43,108 nucleotides of DNA from Hemicentrotus pulcherrimus. Its lineage: Eukaryota > Echinodermata > Echinoidea > Camarodonta > Strongylocentrotidae. The position numbers were made by a program, and so were the translations under genes. Shown piece by piece: positions 32,521-43,108 of the stretch; within the stretch, counting starts at the first letter, position 1; every line of letters starts with the position of its first letter. Below the pieces are notes generated by a model, which saw only the letters and a program-made list of their open reading frames with translations, searched no databases and was not told the origin of the DNA. Where the stretch lies: NCBI GenBank assembly GCA_003118195.1, contig BEXV01000641.1, forward strand, positions 63,702 to 106,809, in the 5' to 3' direction.

Positions 32521-35500
32521 TAGGTTAAATTTATTCTTCGTCCTCCCATCTATGCATTTTCTCCTTCCTTTAACAGTTATTCATACCACTTTATCCATCT
32601 TGGTTTAATTAAGCATTAACAAAGAATGGATGGTAAAAGTTAACCAACCTTTTAGTTCTGTATCTAAAAAGAAATCTGTAGGCCTATATGTAGACTATAG
32701 AGGACCTATGACTGATCTTCCTATCCAAGGGACAGTGCAATTGAGAAAAGGAGATTGATATAGTACCAACTTGTCAAGTATTTCACAGAATTGGGTAACA
32801 GAATATTAATGAGTTTACCTAGAAGCTAAGAATTTATTAATCAAAGAGGATCTATTCGTTGCAAATAATCTATTCAATCACTATAGTATTATCTTTCATT
32901 CTTTCATTATTCAAATTTCTTTGTAATTAATTCCAACACAACCTTTTCAAGCCCTACGCTCTCTTGTCACTATTTCTCACATTATTTTGAGTAATTTGAT
33001 AATTCGCTTTAACGAGAATCCCTCCTATGAACCTGAAATCTCAACTCACCAATCCGTACTTGTGATGGCATGCGTGGGACTACAGAATATTCAGCCTGTT
33101 AATTAACTGGGTAAATACACCACTTGTCGGTCGCACCGGCGTGCCGAATTTAATAACAAGCGTAGTCTAGAAACACAATTATTTGACGGTCTATCCCATG
33201 TTGTACGCATTGTTCAAGCATGTAGGAGAGACTCTGTCGTGTATGAAACGTGTCTTAGGCAATTCTCATACGCCATACAATAGAAAATAATTGTATGTCC
33301 TGTACAGCTAGCATGCTACTGAAGTACATGTCGATCACACTTGGACATGTGATTTTTTATTATCATACATGTAAGCTTTAACAGTTTTTCCATAAATCAA
33401 GTTGTATTAATCATCAAGTAGTCCTAAATTTTGCACTTTTTCCCTGGTACTTTTTTAAAGTGTGAATATATTCTGACATCCATTTCAAAACATGAATTCT
33501 TTAACCTAATTTTAAAGAAAAGAAGATTATAAGAATTATCTTGTAGTGATAAAGAATCAATAAATACAATTTTTTATTCAAAACATCACAGTAGGGTTGC
33601 TACTTTAAAAGGGGATAAAATGAACACCACTCCTAACTCATGTATTACTGCATTAGATTGAAAAATCCCTGAAATATGGGCTACCGATACCATTGAGGAA
33701 AAAAAAGGACTATATCTCACAAGAAAAAATTACTAATTTTCCCCCATAAGGCATAATTTTACTTTTGTACAAATCATAAAAATGGCCTAAAATAATCATA
33801 TCTCTTGGAATAGACCCCTTTCTAAAAACACATCCATACTGCACAGGTCTGGCATAAATCTGTACACTGTGGTTGATGCATGGTTGGGGAGGCCCAATAA
33901 ATAAACCCCATAATTGTATTACGTCAAAAACCAATTGAATTATAGTGGCAACATATTATGCTATGCAAAGATCCCTTGCCCTGAAGGCTCATTTGCATAG
34001 ATGCATATGTGCTACCATCACACATGTACATCATCCTTTTCTCAAGTTTTCATAATATAATGATGCAACTGATTTGTTTAATTAGTGGTAGATATTATTA
34101 ATCATGAAGATATAATCAACTAAATGATTATAAGACAGCTGGAAAAATTGAATAGCAACAAAAGGGGGGCAATGTGATGATTTGGGATGGAGAATTGAAT
34201 CCATGGATTTGGAAGTCTTCAAAGTAATAAGACTTCTGATATATTTGATATACAATTACAAAGGCTATGGCATTATTTACAACATTTTTAGAAATATCAA
34301 TTAAGTGAGCAAATGATTAGAAAATTATAGCACTTACATGTAAAATGCTAAATGTCACAACATATGATTAGGGACATACATGTCCAGACATATAGTTTGC
34401 AATGAACAGGAAAGGGATTCTAACATGGAACCATTATGGAAAAGACAAAGTAATATTTATAATTTAGTTGGCTATTGCTTGAAAAAAAGAAAGATCCTAA
34501 AAGGATAAGATGTATTTCAGAGATGGCTAAGTTTTATCCAATACATATTCAGGAGTTGATGAATAAGATGCCATTTTGCAGAATCTTTAAATGCAATAAC
34601 ATGAGCATTATGTAGGCCAAATTTGATTGAGAAGGAATTAAATGGATTATATAATAAATAGGCATCTAATTAAACATTTTTTTATGAAGAAAACAAATCA
34701 TTGAAAAAAAAAGTGCAGTAATTAAAAAACATGCAAGACTGTATGGAATTGAGCTTTTATTAGGTATAATTAATTTTAAAACTATTTTTTCAAAAAAGAA
34801 ATTGAGCTGGAGAGAGTGAAGAGAATTGACTAAATTAAAAAGCAATCGCTATTTCTAATACATTTCAACGAAATGCAAACATTTTCCACACATTGCAATG
34901 TAGATTACCGTATTAAATGTTGTCATTATTGTTTGTTTATATCCATAATATAAGTGCAGGCTTTGACCAATAAATTTGAGCAGCATTATGGTAATGTATA
35001 AAACAATACTCTGCTAGTCCAAAATATAAATGCCTTCCTCAATATCTGATAACCTATCATGTGGATAAGGTCGTGGAAGGCTTTCTACTCCCAAAATGAA
35101 ACCCATTCATACCGTGATGAACGAAAAGTTGACAGAAAACAAGCAATAAAGGCCTGGACTTATTGGAACAGTTGCGTAACTTTTATGTACAATGCCAACA
35201 CTACGAGACACATAATTAACGTATGAATAGTCAAATTAGTAGCCCCCACGGCCGAGCACCGGAGAAACAATATTGGTTCGAGAATGCCGTACGCCGAAGC
35301 GAGAGTGAAATAAAAAGCGGGCCCAAGCGCAAAGCGAGCGGAGAAGGAACGGGGGAAGCGTATCTTGATAGCCAGCTCAGAGTGTCTTTCTTGTCTTGAC
35401 GGATGTGTAATTAATTTCCCGTCTTTTATGAATGTAGTTTTATTATTCTAAAGCGTGGGTTGTTTTTCTTGGATAGTTAGATTGGAAAAAGGAGTCCACT

Positions 35501-37473
35501 CGAATTATAAAGACTGCAGAATTAATAATTCAAGAGAAATAGTAATTCAACAACTTTGAACATCCACCTAAATTTAATTATGCACCAGCCTATATTATTC
35601 AATCCTGAAAAAAATGTTCGTCTTCAAATATATAAATGCACGATGTTACGTTAATACTTTATAATGTGACAAAGTAAACTGTGAGTAGCTATGATCAAGA
35701 AAATAAAATGGAACTACTTCGATCTTCATCCATACTATTTAAAGATATATGTCAAGCAAAATCATACAAGTTTCATGAGGAGATGATAATTAAATTTACA
35801 TTGTTAGAAAATTTGCATGAGATTGTACAGCTTTGCGGTTTGTTGCCTTGGTTACTATACTGAAACTATTCATAGGCCTTCTGAAGTCGAACATGCTGAT
35901 GACTAAAGACTAGTTCATTTTATTATCAACTAAAAAGATAAAATGTGCAAATATTCGACTTAGAAAATATACAAATTTGTTTATTTGTACAGCCGAAAAT
36001 ATATATTCCCTACAAACTCGTAAAAGTACCATCATAATAATGAAAGTAATTGAAATGAGTTCTGGGAACAGGAGCTTTTCGTATGTTAAAGACAAAAACA
36101 GCAATAAATTAGTTTTTAACTAACTTCAAGGTAAATGAAGTATACTTCAGAATGATAAGGAATATTCTCCAATTGAAATTAATAAAAAGATGAAGCCAGG
36201 AAAAATTATACCATCGGCACAAGTCCTGTGTCCAAACGATTACGAGGCACAAAACGCGACGAAGTAACAGAAAAATGGAGCACTTGTCGAACACGCGCTT
36301 TGCGTAAATTCTGCCTCGAAGCCATAATAAAATTAACGCGATTAAAGAAAAACAGTTCTTAATTTTGCCTCACTTGCGGCAAAATTCAATCAGCGACGGC
36401 AAATTTTGATTTATGACAAGACTGCGAACACAGGCCAGTGACTTGCCACCGCTACTAGTGTATAAAAACTCTAAACCTGACGAGCAATACAAAATGTAAA
36501 CAGACATTATAGATTGATAAAGATTTTAGCAATAAATCGAAACGCGCTGTACAAGTTTCGGAAGTTTAGAACACGCGCCCAAAAGAAAGGAGAGAAAACG
36601 AAGCGGCGAAGAGGGAAAATTGATTTCAGATTTCTGTCAGAATCGGATCGATTCCAGGGGAATTTTCTCTCTTTTTTAAGACACGAGATTGACTCTTTAT
36701 TAAGACATAAAATCGTTGACCGGCTTTGTCGCAAAGTTCATGCGTAATATTTACAAGCATGATGTTTATTTTTGTTTGGCGAGTCCGGAATTTGTCTCTC
36801 TCCACGCCGGCATTTTAAGAGGTCATGACCGTTGATGTAATGTGATATGAAAAATAGTGCCTTTGATCCGCGGTTATTTTCGGAAGAAAGTTTGCTATCT
36901 TCCCAAGATAAGGAATATCATTAGTTCTTACAAAACTGCATCGAATTAAAATATACAGGCCTATAAAAATCTTTGAAAGATATATATATATATATATATA
37001 TATATGAGAATGTAGCTATTTGTTGACAGATTCCACTAATTGGCTAAGGAAGAAATGCAAACATATTCAATTGTAATGCTAAATATTATTTTTCGATATG
37101 CTAATTTGTTGAAATGTCTTTCCCCCCTCTCAAGCCGAGATACATTCCTTTAAACATAACAAACAATAATATACTGAAAAACAATAATCAACTAGACAGA
37201 TGAGACATCTCAGATACAGGAATTCACACATTCTGTACTTTAAAGGATTTTAAAGCTAATGTTTCAGTTAATAGATGGTTGAGTTTATTACTTTCCACAA
37301 AACTTGCTTTTTCAAAATGAAATCAAGATTGGGTATAGCAATTTTTGAGGGGAGAGGGGGGTGGTTACATGTAGAAATAGTTGTGATCAAGTGGTTGGTG
37401 TTATACTATTAAAGAACAGTGTTAGAAGAATTGAATGAAAATATTCTTCAGGTGTGTTTCAAGTTTATAACTG
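32521..37473. other. Non-coding DNA, presumed intron 1 of the Onecut gene, with scattered islands
   Basis: No exon is recognised. Reading leftward on the minus strand from the donor at 37479, this is intron unless the second exon lies here unseen. I looked for the homeodomain words NFFMNARRR and KKPRLVFTD in reverse complement and did not find them. Most text is strongly AT-rich. More even-composition, single-copy-looking islands lie at about 32990-33250, 35180-35440 and 36230-36760. A pure TA run lies at 36980-37005. The opposing frames at 36507-36734 and 36514-36747 overlap and look accidental. Confidence 0.5.
36980..37005. repeat. TA dinucleotide run
   Basis: Thirteen consecutive AT steps about 470 bp into the presumed intron. 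Its stem-forming potential makes it a likely length-polymorphic site. Confidence 0.9.
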
Positions 37474-37479
37474 ACTTAC
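37474..37479 (-). other. Splice donor of the Onecut CUT exon
   Basis: On the minus strand the coding text ends ...CTTAGATTAGCTG and continues GTAAGT, a perfect donor consensus. The exon ends after one base of a codon (phase 1), immediately after the residues SALRLA. In vertebrate Onecut genes the coding sequence is likewise split between the CUT domain and the homeodomain exon at this place. Reading on gives ten more codons and a stop at 37448, which would be intronic read-through. Confidence 0.85.
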
Positions 37480-38551
37480 CAGCTAATCTAAGAGCAGACA
37501 TTCTCTGGAATTCGGGTTCTTGAAGCCACTTCCACATTCTCCTGAAGGTCTCCCGCCCACTCTTTAGCTTACTCCATGGTTTGGGGTTCCTCAGCAGATC
37601 GGAGAGAGTTCCTTGACTTCGGCACAGGACCCTTTGTGCAAACACCGCTTGCGGTATACTGTATCTTTTGAGTTCACTTGTCACCCTGGCTGCAATTTCT
37701 TTCGTGTTGATCTCCTCGCCCGCTTGCCCGCCGTCTCTCGACGAAACGGACCCTCTCTCCCCGCCGCGGCTTCCCGGTGGTGGGATCGAAGGCGAGGGGG
37801 CGTGATGGGGGTGTCCCGATAGACTATTTAGGACCATCGGGGCTGTAAGACCAGTTCTTTGGGGATGATGATGGGCGAAACCTCGCATGTGTTGGGCGTT
37901 GTGGGTGAATTGGTCGTAGCCGTTCATGGAGGCTGCATACCAAGGTTCACTCGGCGAACAGGTGCCGTGATGGGGGCTACCATACCCTCCCATCGCTTGG
38001 TGGTGGCCATATCCGTTCAACATGGAATTGGCAGCCATTGATCCGGCCATTGATCCCCCGACCCCGACCCCAACCCCCATTCCCATGTTCATACCTCCAA
38101 GTTTATCATAGTTATTCATGGCTAAGTTTGAGCTGTTCATTAATGAGAACCCCGTGCTTACGTTCGTATCATGTCTCAGCTTATCTGCAACTGTGTTGAT
38201 GGGTGGCAACGACTGTAGAGGGGTTAACGTCGTATAACTCCCCGATGACATGCTATTGATGCTCGGCGCTCCTTGGAAGGAATTCATGCCGAGCGCCGAT
38301 CCCATGCCATAGTCGGCGGCCGAAGCCCCGCGAAAATCCGACTCCAACATGCCTCCAAACCCGGAAAATCCCCCACCGGGTCTGGAGTGGCGACTCACCG
38401 CGAAATCCGTGGCGCTGAAGAAATCGCCCGGGTTTAAGCCGGGTGCTACTGAAGACGAATGGGTATCAGGGATGGTATGCAGAGAAGCTGCAGTAGCGCT
38501 ATCACTAAGAACGCCACTTGTCTCTAAGCCAACTAACTCACTTGAAAGCAT
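37480..38551 (-). CDS. onecut: Onecut/HNF6-family transcription factor, first coding exon (CUT domain; partial gene)
   Basis: The exon encodes 357 residues plus one base of the next codon. Near residues 105-124 is SYTTLTPLQSLPPINTVADK, a motif shared with vertebrate Onecut proteins. Then follow a glycine/methionine-rich stretch (152-175), histidine patches (183-184, 194-195, 227-229) and a proline/serine/glycine linker (250-278). A complete CUT domain (about 279-357) begins EEINTKEIAARVTSELKRYS and includes RVLCRSQGTLSDLLRNPKPW and WKWLQEPEFQRMSALRLA, nearly identical to human ONECUT1-3. The family proteins are nuclear and bind ATCAAT-type DNA through CUT plus homeodomain; the homeodomain is missing here because it lies in a later exon. 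The start is the first ATG after an in-frame TAA at 38575-38573. In sea urchins a single Onecut gene (Hnf6) acts in ciliary-band and neural gene expression; that role is family knowledge, not visible here. Confidence 0.93.
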
Positions 38552-39805
38552 TTGTACTACTGGGCTAGGCGGTTAGCGGCGTTCGCGTGTGCGAGCCGCT
38601 GGACCTTAAACTCCAAGAAAATTATAATAGATGATAAAATGATAATGTGGTCTCTCCCGCTTACTCCAAGTTCATGGCCTTTTCCAGCGCACGTACGTAC
38701 GCGTGTGTGTGATGTGTGTGTCGGTCCTGTGATATTTCCTCGCTACGAAGCTACTCTTCGCTTCTTGGCGACCAATTTCTTCCGAGCGACTACCCTTTTT
38801 TTCCCCCGACAAAACACGCTAGCTCTGGAAATCAGCTGGCAGCGAGCGAGTTGTTGACTCAAACAACCCCCAGCAAAGACGGGCCCTGGGTAGCGCGAAA
38901 TCCCTACTCTTCTTTTAAACGATAAAGAAAAGGCATTGGTGTGTAGAAACCGTATTATTATCACAAGCCCCCATTCACTGTATACAGCCAACAGTAGTAT
39001 TTGAATTACTGTCGTTTGATGACTCACTCACTCCGTACAAAGTTATCAGACGATGATGAAGAAAATGTGAAGAAATATTGCTCGCTGGTCGCTAAGAGAA
39101 GAAATTTTATCGGAGACAGTAAATTAACGAGGCGTGAGAAAAAAGCGAGGCGATGAGAGCGAACTCGCCTCGGCGAATATCTAGTCCGTATTTAGACAGC
39201 TGTAACTGGTCCCAAATCGCGCTATATTCTTTCTCTCCCTTTCTCTACCCCTCCAAAACTCGAACTGACTACACTACCAATGAAACCATACACACTCTGT
39301 TATTATGCCCCGGTTTCCCCCTCTTTCTCTTTCTCCCTTCAATGACATTACAATTAGCATACACGTAAAACCCCTACAGGACTCAGCTCGCTCAACCGTG
39401 TATGAAGCCCTTTGTTACGTTTCACAACGCATGCGCAATAATTGTCTCTCTAACTACCTGTTCAAAGTAACAAATTCATTGTAACAATTCTGTGTACGCA
39501 GAACAGGGGGCATATTGCCATGTATTGTTAACCTACCATATGCTTTAGTTTTTAACAGACTACGCTTTAACCTACACAGGTCAGTGCCTTTTGGAGCTTA
39601 GCACTTATGTCCTAGTTTCGGGCGGGAGATTAGAAAATGTTTGTCCGATAAATTAGACAGAGTATGTGGAGAAAGTCGATATGTTTACATAACTGAGCAC
39701 AGTTAAACCAAGATGGTGGTTTGGGGTCAAAGTTACATTAAATTCATGATGGTGTATACATTTATTTTTGTGTTTTTTTTTCATAAAGAATATGAAGTTT
39801 TGAAG
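38552..39805 (-). promoter_or_regulatory. Presumed 5' UTR and proximal promoter of the Onecut gene
   Basis: The 650 bp before the ATG are notably richer in GC and CpG than the surrounding DNA, as is common near metazoan start sites. No convincing TATA box or initiator is visible, so the start site is undetermined. An alternating ACGTACGTACGCGTGTGTGTG stretch lies at about 38691-38720. Frames on either strand here (for example 38552-38857 plus and 39027-38743 minus) have no family resemblance. The rest to 39805 becomes AT-rich. Confidence 0.4.
38661..38675 (-). other. Possible four-codon upstream ORF
   Basis: On the minus strand ATG AAC TTG GAG TAA begins 124 bp before the Onecut ATG. If the transcript begins further upstream, ribosomes would meet this short frame first. 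This depends on the unknown transcription start. Confidence 0.35.
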
Positions 39806-39855
39806 ATGATGGTGATGATGGAGATAGTGATGATGATAGAGGAATATGATGATGA

Positions 39856-39889
<34 letters not shown>

Positions 39890-39955
39890 GGTGATGACGA
39901 TAATGGCGGCTGTGATGATGATAACGTGAAGATTATGATCATGATGCTGAGATTG
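39806..39955. repeat. GAT array with a GGT run
   Basis: GATG/GAT repeats contain a pure GAT run near 39847-39873 followed by six GGT units at 39873-39891. The aspartate/glycine frame across it is a repeat translation. Confidence 0.9.
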
Positions 39956-41019
39956 CTCAAGATTCATTGTTTTCACTTTTACACCAATCTCTTTTCGATT
40001 GAATGCATAACCAAAAATATTATCAACAGAAAATAAATATCAGGAATAGACCGACTACATGACCTTTTAACCAGTGATGAACTACGAGCTAATACAGAGT
40101 ATATGCTATAAAAATATGAAAATCAACTCATCGATGTTAAAAAATTAAATATATATCATAATAATTTTCGCCAACACTCCAATTAAATATTTGCTTAAAT
40201 ATCGTAGCATCGCCACTATCACCATTGTCATCGCCAGTGGTTCGGAGATATTTCAACAGCATCATTAAAGTCATCACCATCATTATTATCATTATATCAT
40301 TAACAATTTAACATCATAATCATTATCGTGGCTTAATGATAAAATTTACGAATATCATCTACATCAAATTCAATACATTCGTTTTCTAAACTGTAACCCG
40401 AGATAAGGCAATAAATAGGTTTACTTTCTAAGTTGGCGTAAGTTGCTGAATGTATCTGATTTACAACAATAACATAATTTCTTTGATTTTTCATAGAATG
40501 AAAACGTTTTCATTATAATACTTATTTCTACTTCTCTTTAACCCATGACCACTTTTACTCTCCTAAGCATCTTCATATATTTCCATTCCTTGTCCTATCT
40601 CCTTCAATTTTGTTGCTGTTTGATTAGTTTTAAGGCAATTCAGTCAAAATTGACTATTTATGCCCTACATAGATCAAGTCCCTTATACAAGTTCTACAAA
40701 GAACCTCCCAACACTACAGCGCTGGTTGCCGCGAGAGGGATACGAGCGTCTTTCTCCGCGCCGCTGGAATCTCGTCCTCCAATTTCGTCCGCTACCATTA
40801 CGACGACGGTTCGCTTGTTGAACACCACTCGGAAATCCGTAATGGACATCGGGCTTCCGAGAGTGGGTTCGGGTCGATGATCGCAAGCAGCAAATAGAAA
40901 AGTGTTTGAAAAGAGGGTGGGTCATGGCGATAGGAACATGGGTAACAGAAAACAAGGTGGTTTGAAGGAGATAAAGGTGAACACAAAGGAATAGTACACG
41001 ATGGGGAAGAAGATTAAGA
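39956..41019. other. Non-coding upstream DNA with a loose ATC-rich patch
   Basis: An imperfect ATC/CATCAT patch at about 40205-40330 is opposite in orientation to the GAT array 300 bp to its left. An even-composition island lies at about 40700-40890; frames on both strands cross it without recognisable content. The rest is AT-rich. Confidence 0.4.
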
Positions 41020-41420
41020 AGGAGGCAGGAGGAGGAGCAGAAGAAGAAGAAGAACAACAACAACAACAACAACAACAACAAGGAGGAGAAGGAGAGAGGA
41101 AAAGAAAAAAAAAGAAAAAGAAGAATTAAGGAGGAGGAGGAGGAGGAGGAGGAGGAGGAGAAGGAGGAGGAAAAGACTAGGAGGAAAAGAAGAATAATAG
41201 GAGGAAGGAGAAAACGAAGAAGAAGTTGGAACAGAGAAGAAGGAAGAGGAGAAAGGGAAAGAACAGGCTAAGAAGGAGAATAAGAAGGAAGAGGAGGAGG
41301 AGAAGCCCGAGAAGAACAAAACAAAGAAAGGGGCAGAAGAAGACGGACGAGGAGGAAAAGGAGAAGAAGAAGATGATGATGATGATGATTATGATGATGA
41401 TGATGATGATTATTATTATC
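41020..41420. repeat. Homopurine GAA/GGA tract with AAC and GAT patches
   Basis: About 400 bp of the plus strand is nearly all A and G (GAAGAAGAA, GGAGGAGGA), interrupted by an AACAACAAC run (41053-41080) and ending in GATGAT (41370-41410). On the Onecut sense strand it is a polypyrimidine tract about 2.5-2.9 kb upstream of the ATG. Lysine/arginine- or leucine/serine-rich frames here are not genes. Confidence 0.9.
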
Positions 41421-42170
41421 ATGATGTGAGAGGATGAAGAAAAGGAGGAAGACAAAAAACATAAGAAAGTAATAAAAGCAAGAAGTGGGGGAAAGTGAGG
41501 GAAGGAGAAAAAGGAGAAGAAACAAGGACAAGAAGAAAAATTTATTTTGGTCTTCATGGGAAGAGGTAGAAAGTGAAGATGCAGTATTATTTTACATGTA
41601 TTATTATTACTACTCACCCAATATGTCCATCATTGTTATTATCAATACATGTTTGGGGATCTTTAGTTGATATTGCACCACTTTTGGTGAAATTACAAAC
41701 TGCTGAAAATAAATGATTATAATTTAGTAATCTTATAAGATATCAGATGAGGTTACGATAAATTGTAGGCTTACTTTTACCATTACTCATCCATGTTGTG
41801 GTTTCTTTCTAACTCCGCTTTGAAATGGACAGTAGTTCCTAATCAGTTTACACCAGGTTTAAAGGCACTTCATGGACTTATCATGTACAAAAAATAAGCT
41901 TCAGGTAGGACATAACACCTTCCAAATTTTGAAAAGCACGTCTTAGTTGTAATTCCCCCAATCTACTTACTGTTAGCATATGTTGCCACACATAAAACTT
42001 CCCCATTACGTTCCCACCAATAGCCTGAACAAATTAATCCCGCAAAAACACTTTCAAACACTCTAGAAGCCCTTCAATGATAATTCCATGCTTACCGAAA
42101 ACCATTTTGTAAACTGGAGCGGAGATAAAAGAAATGTTGCCAAAATTCGTGCATTGTTCGTCCATCGTAA
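41421..42170. other. Non-coding upstream DNA, nothing recognised
   Basis: Purine-rich to about 41570 and then AT-rich. No gene or known repeat is evident. Confidence 0.4.
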
Positions 42171-42610
42171 TCAGCTTTCTGATATCGATTGTATGATAAT
42201 GACTTTGAGACTCGGAGATCGATATAACTGGGCAAGAGATCGATATGCACTCATGGATTACATGTCCCTGTTTTAGGATTAGGGGAGTTAAACTTCGATT
42301 TGTTTAAGCGCGCATTTCCGTTGGTAAAACAACCCCAAAAGAATTTTGAAACTTAAAAATGGATAGTCTTTTATGCTGTGTTCGGCATGCAAGCATTGTT
42401 TCTAGATATAAAGATGAAAGAATGGTGCTTTTTGTAATATATTGCAATCAAGTGAACCGTTCATCACTTTAAAATAATTGTTTACTGAAAATAAATCATT
42501 CGAGTATTTCCGTCTGTATAGGGATGAAATCACGGATTAGATAACTGATATCGAACATAATGTAACTGTCACCCGGTAGATATCGAACTTCAATCGAAAT
42601 CAATAATTTG
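42171..42610. promoter_or_regulatory. Cluster of ATCGAT/ATCAAT words upstream of the Onecut gene
   Basis: GATATCGATTG (42181), GATCGATA (42217-42224) and GATCGATA again (42238-42245) lie close together; the last two share GAGATCGATAT and are spaced 21 bp apart, two helical turns. Further right are two GATATCGAAC words and AATCAATAA (about 42598). CUT-class proteins bind ATCGAT or ATCAAT-like sites, so auto-regulation is conceivable. The 62-codon frame across 42088-42276 has no known domain and is not called. Confidence 0.25.
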
Positions 42611-43108
42611 ATCGAAACATGAACGTCCTTACGAGGGTCATCATTGATTATGTTATATTTATAATGTCGTCTGGTATATAATGGCAAACACCGTTATATT
42701 CAAAGCAATTTATTTATTATTTGCTACCTGTTCAATATATCACACCATATCTTTTCACCCCAATTCAACTGCAAGGCACTAATGTCATTTGGCAAGACAG
42801 ATTTTGATCTAGCTAGGCGGGAAGAAAGTGGATTGGCCTAGCAGTAGGGTCCATGGTTTGAAATGGACTTTGTTAAAGGTATTACAAAGTTTTGGTATGG
42901 GGTCATGAATTTGGTTTAAATGATCATATTAGAAGCATATGCGATCCTATAATATGCAGTGGTCGTTGTCGCGGTAACTGAAATCAAGTCTAAAGTTATG
43001 AAATTGTAAATAATAAACTCTTTATGTTGTATAGCGCCCTCTCAAGGTCAAGATATTAATTAAGCTACAAAACAATGTTTCTGGACTAATTTTGACCGAT
43101 AAGCTATT
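42611..43108. other. Non-coding upstream DNA, nothing firmly recognised
   Basis: AT-rich. Near 42830-42870 there is a TTGGCCTAGCAGTAGGG word reminiscent of a tRNA A-box and a GTCCAT/ATGGAC hairpin containing GGTTTGAA, but spacing is wrong for a tRNA, so I do not call one. Confidence 0.35.

Noticed and set aside
1..37479. Homeodomain exon of the Onecut gene
   Set aside because: I searched the minus strand by eye for reverse-complement codons of NFFMNARRR and KKPRLVFTD and found none. The search is not exhaustive, so absence is not proved.
37613..38576. Plus-strand frames opposite the Onecut exon
   Set aside because: They are antisense shadows of a strongly supported coding exon.
41014..41617. 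Lysine/arginine-rich plus-strand frame and leucine/serine-rich minus-strand frames
   Set aside because: They arise from the homopurine tract and contain no recognisable domain.
42088..42276. 62-codon plus-strand frame with protein-like composition
   Set aside because: No domain, no homologue that I recognise and no splice context. It overlaps the ATCGAT cluster and is more likely accidental.
42825..42880. Possible second tRNA-like or SINE fragment (GGCCTAGCAGT plus GGTTTGAA)
   Set aside because: The A-box-like and B-box-like words are too close together, and the B-box is poor.

Overview
This is animal genomic DNA, most likely from an echinoderm and sea-urchin-like. I infer this from one deuterostome-type Onecut (HNF6) coding exon with a canonical GTAAGT donor, very long non-coding stretches, AT-rich sequence full of CT/GA and GAT microsatellites, many small terminal-inverted-repeat elements, and assembly gaps. 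Nothing resembles a bacterial operon, phage or CRISPR array. The species is not proved by anything I can see.

The only gene I can support is on the minus strand near the right end. It is the first coding exon of a Onecut/HNF6 transcription factor, with coding sequence from 38551 down to 37480. It carries the conserved N-terminal motif and the whole CUT domain, and the donor lies at 37479-37474. The homeodomain exon, expected further left on the minus strand, was not found by eye, so positions 1-37479 are intron 1 and/or sequence beyond the gene. Positions above 38551 are presumed 5' UTR, promoter and upstream DNA. They include a four-codon upstream ORF at 38675-38661, a homopurine tract at 41020-41420 and ATCGAT-type sites near 42180-42610.

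The remaining 36 kb is a mosaic. (i) CT/GA tracts lie at 1-64, 777-1136, 5117-6010, 6298-6582, 10660-10985, 12084-12143, 14934-15640, 15781-15925, 17998-18740, 20449-20540, 24533-24765 and 32365-32520. (ii) GAT arrays lie at 28430-28915 and 39806-39955. (iii) Diverged tandem repeats of 110-200 bp units start at 2428, 11458, 14169, 23440 and 30801; the last has an exact 200-bp period. (iv) A TA-flanked MITE family with CAGTCAAACCTG ends lies at 2238, 9417, 21547, 25442 and 26328. (v) An about 80-bp TTAA-flanked MITE family lies at 4543, 11829, 22637 and 26394; the last copy is nested inside a TA-type element. (vi) A short hairpin family with GGCATTA stems lies at 6771, 6959, 10484 and 20969. 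(vii) Two larger fold-back structures lie at 21105-21270 and 22056-22432. (viii) A tRNA-like sequence lies at 8811-8885 on the minus strand.

The two isolated N bases (5388 and 18322) each sit exactly between two near-identical copies of the same segment. These look like unmerged haplotype contig ends rather than real duplications. A 66-base N gap (32299-32364) interrupts a poly-C tract. Between the repeats are moderately GC-rich, apparently unique islands containing homeobox, POU and Onecut-like motifs. These are plausible regulatory DNA for a developmental gene, but that is inference.
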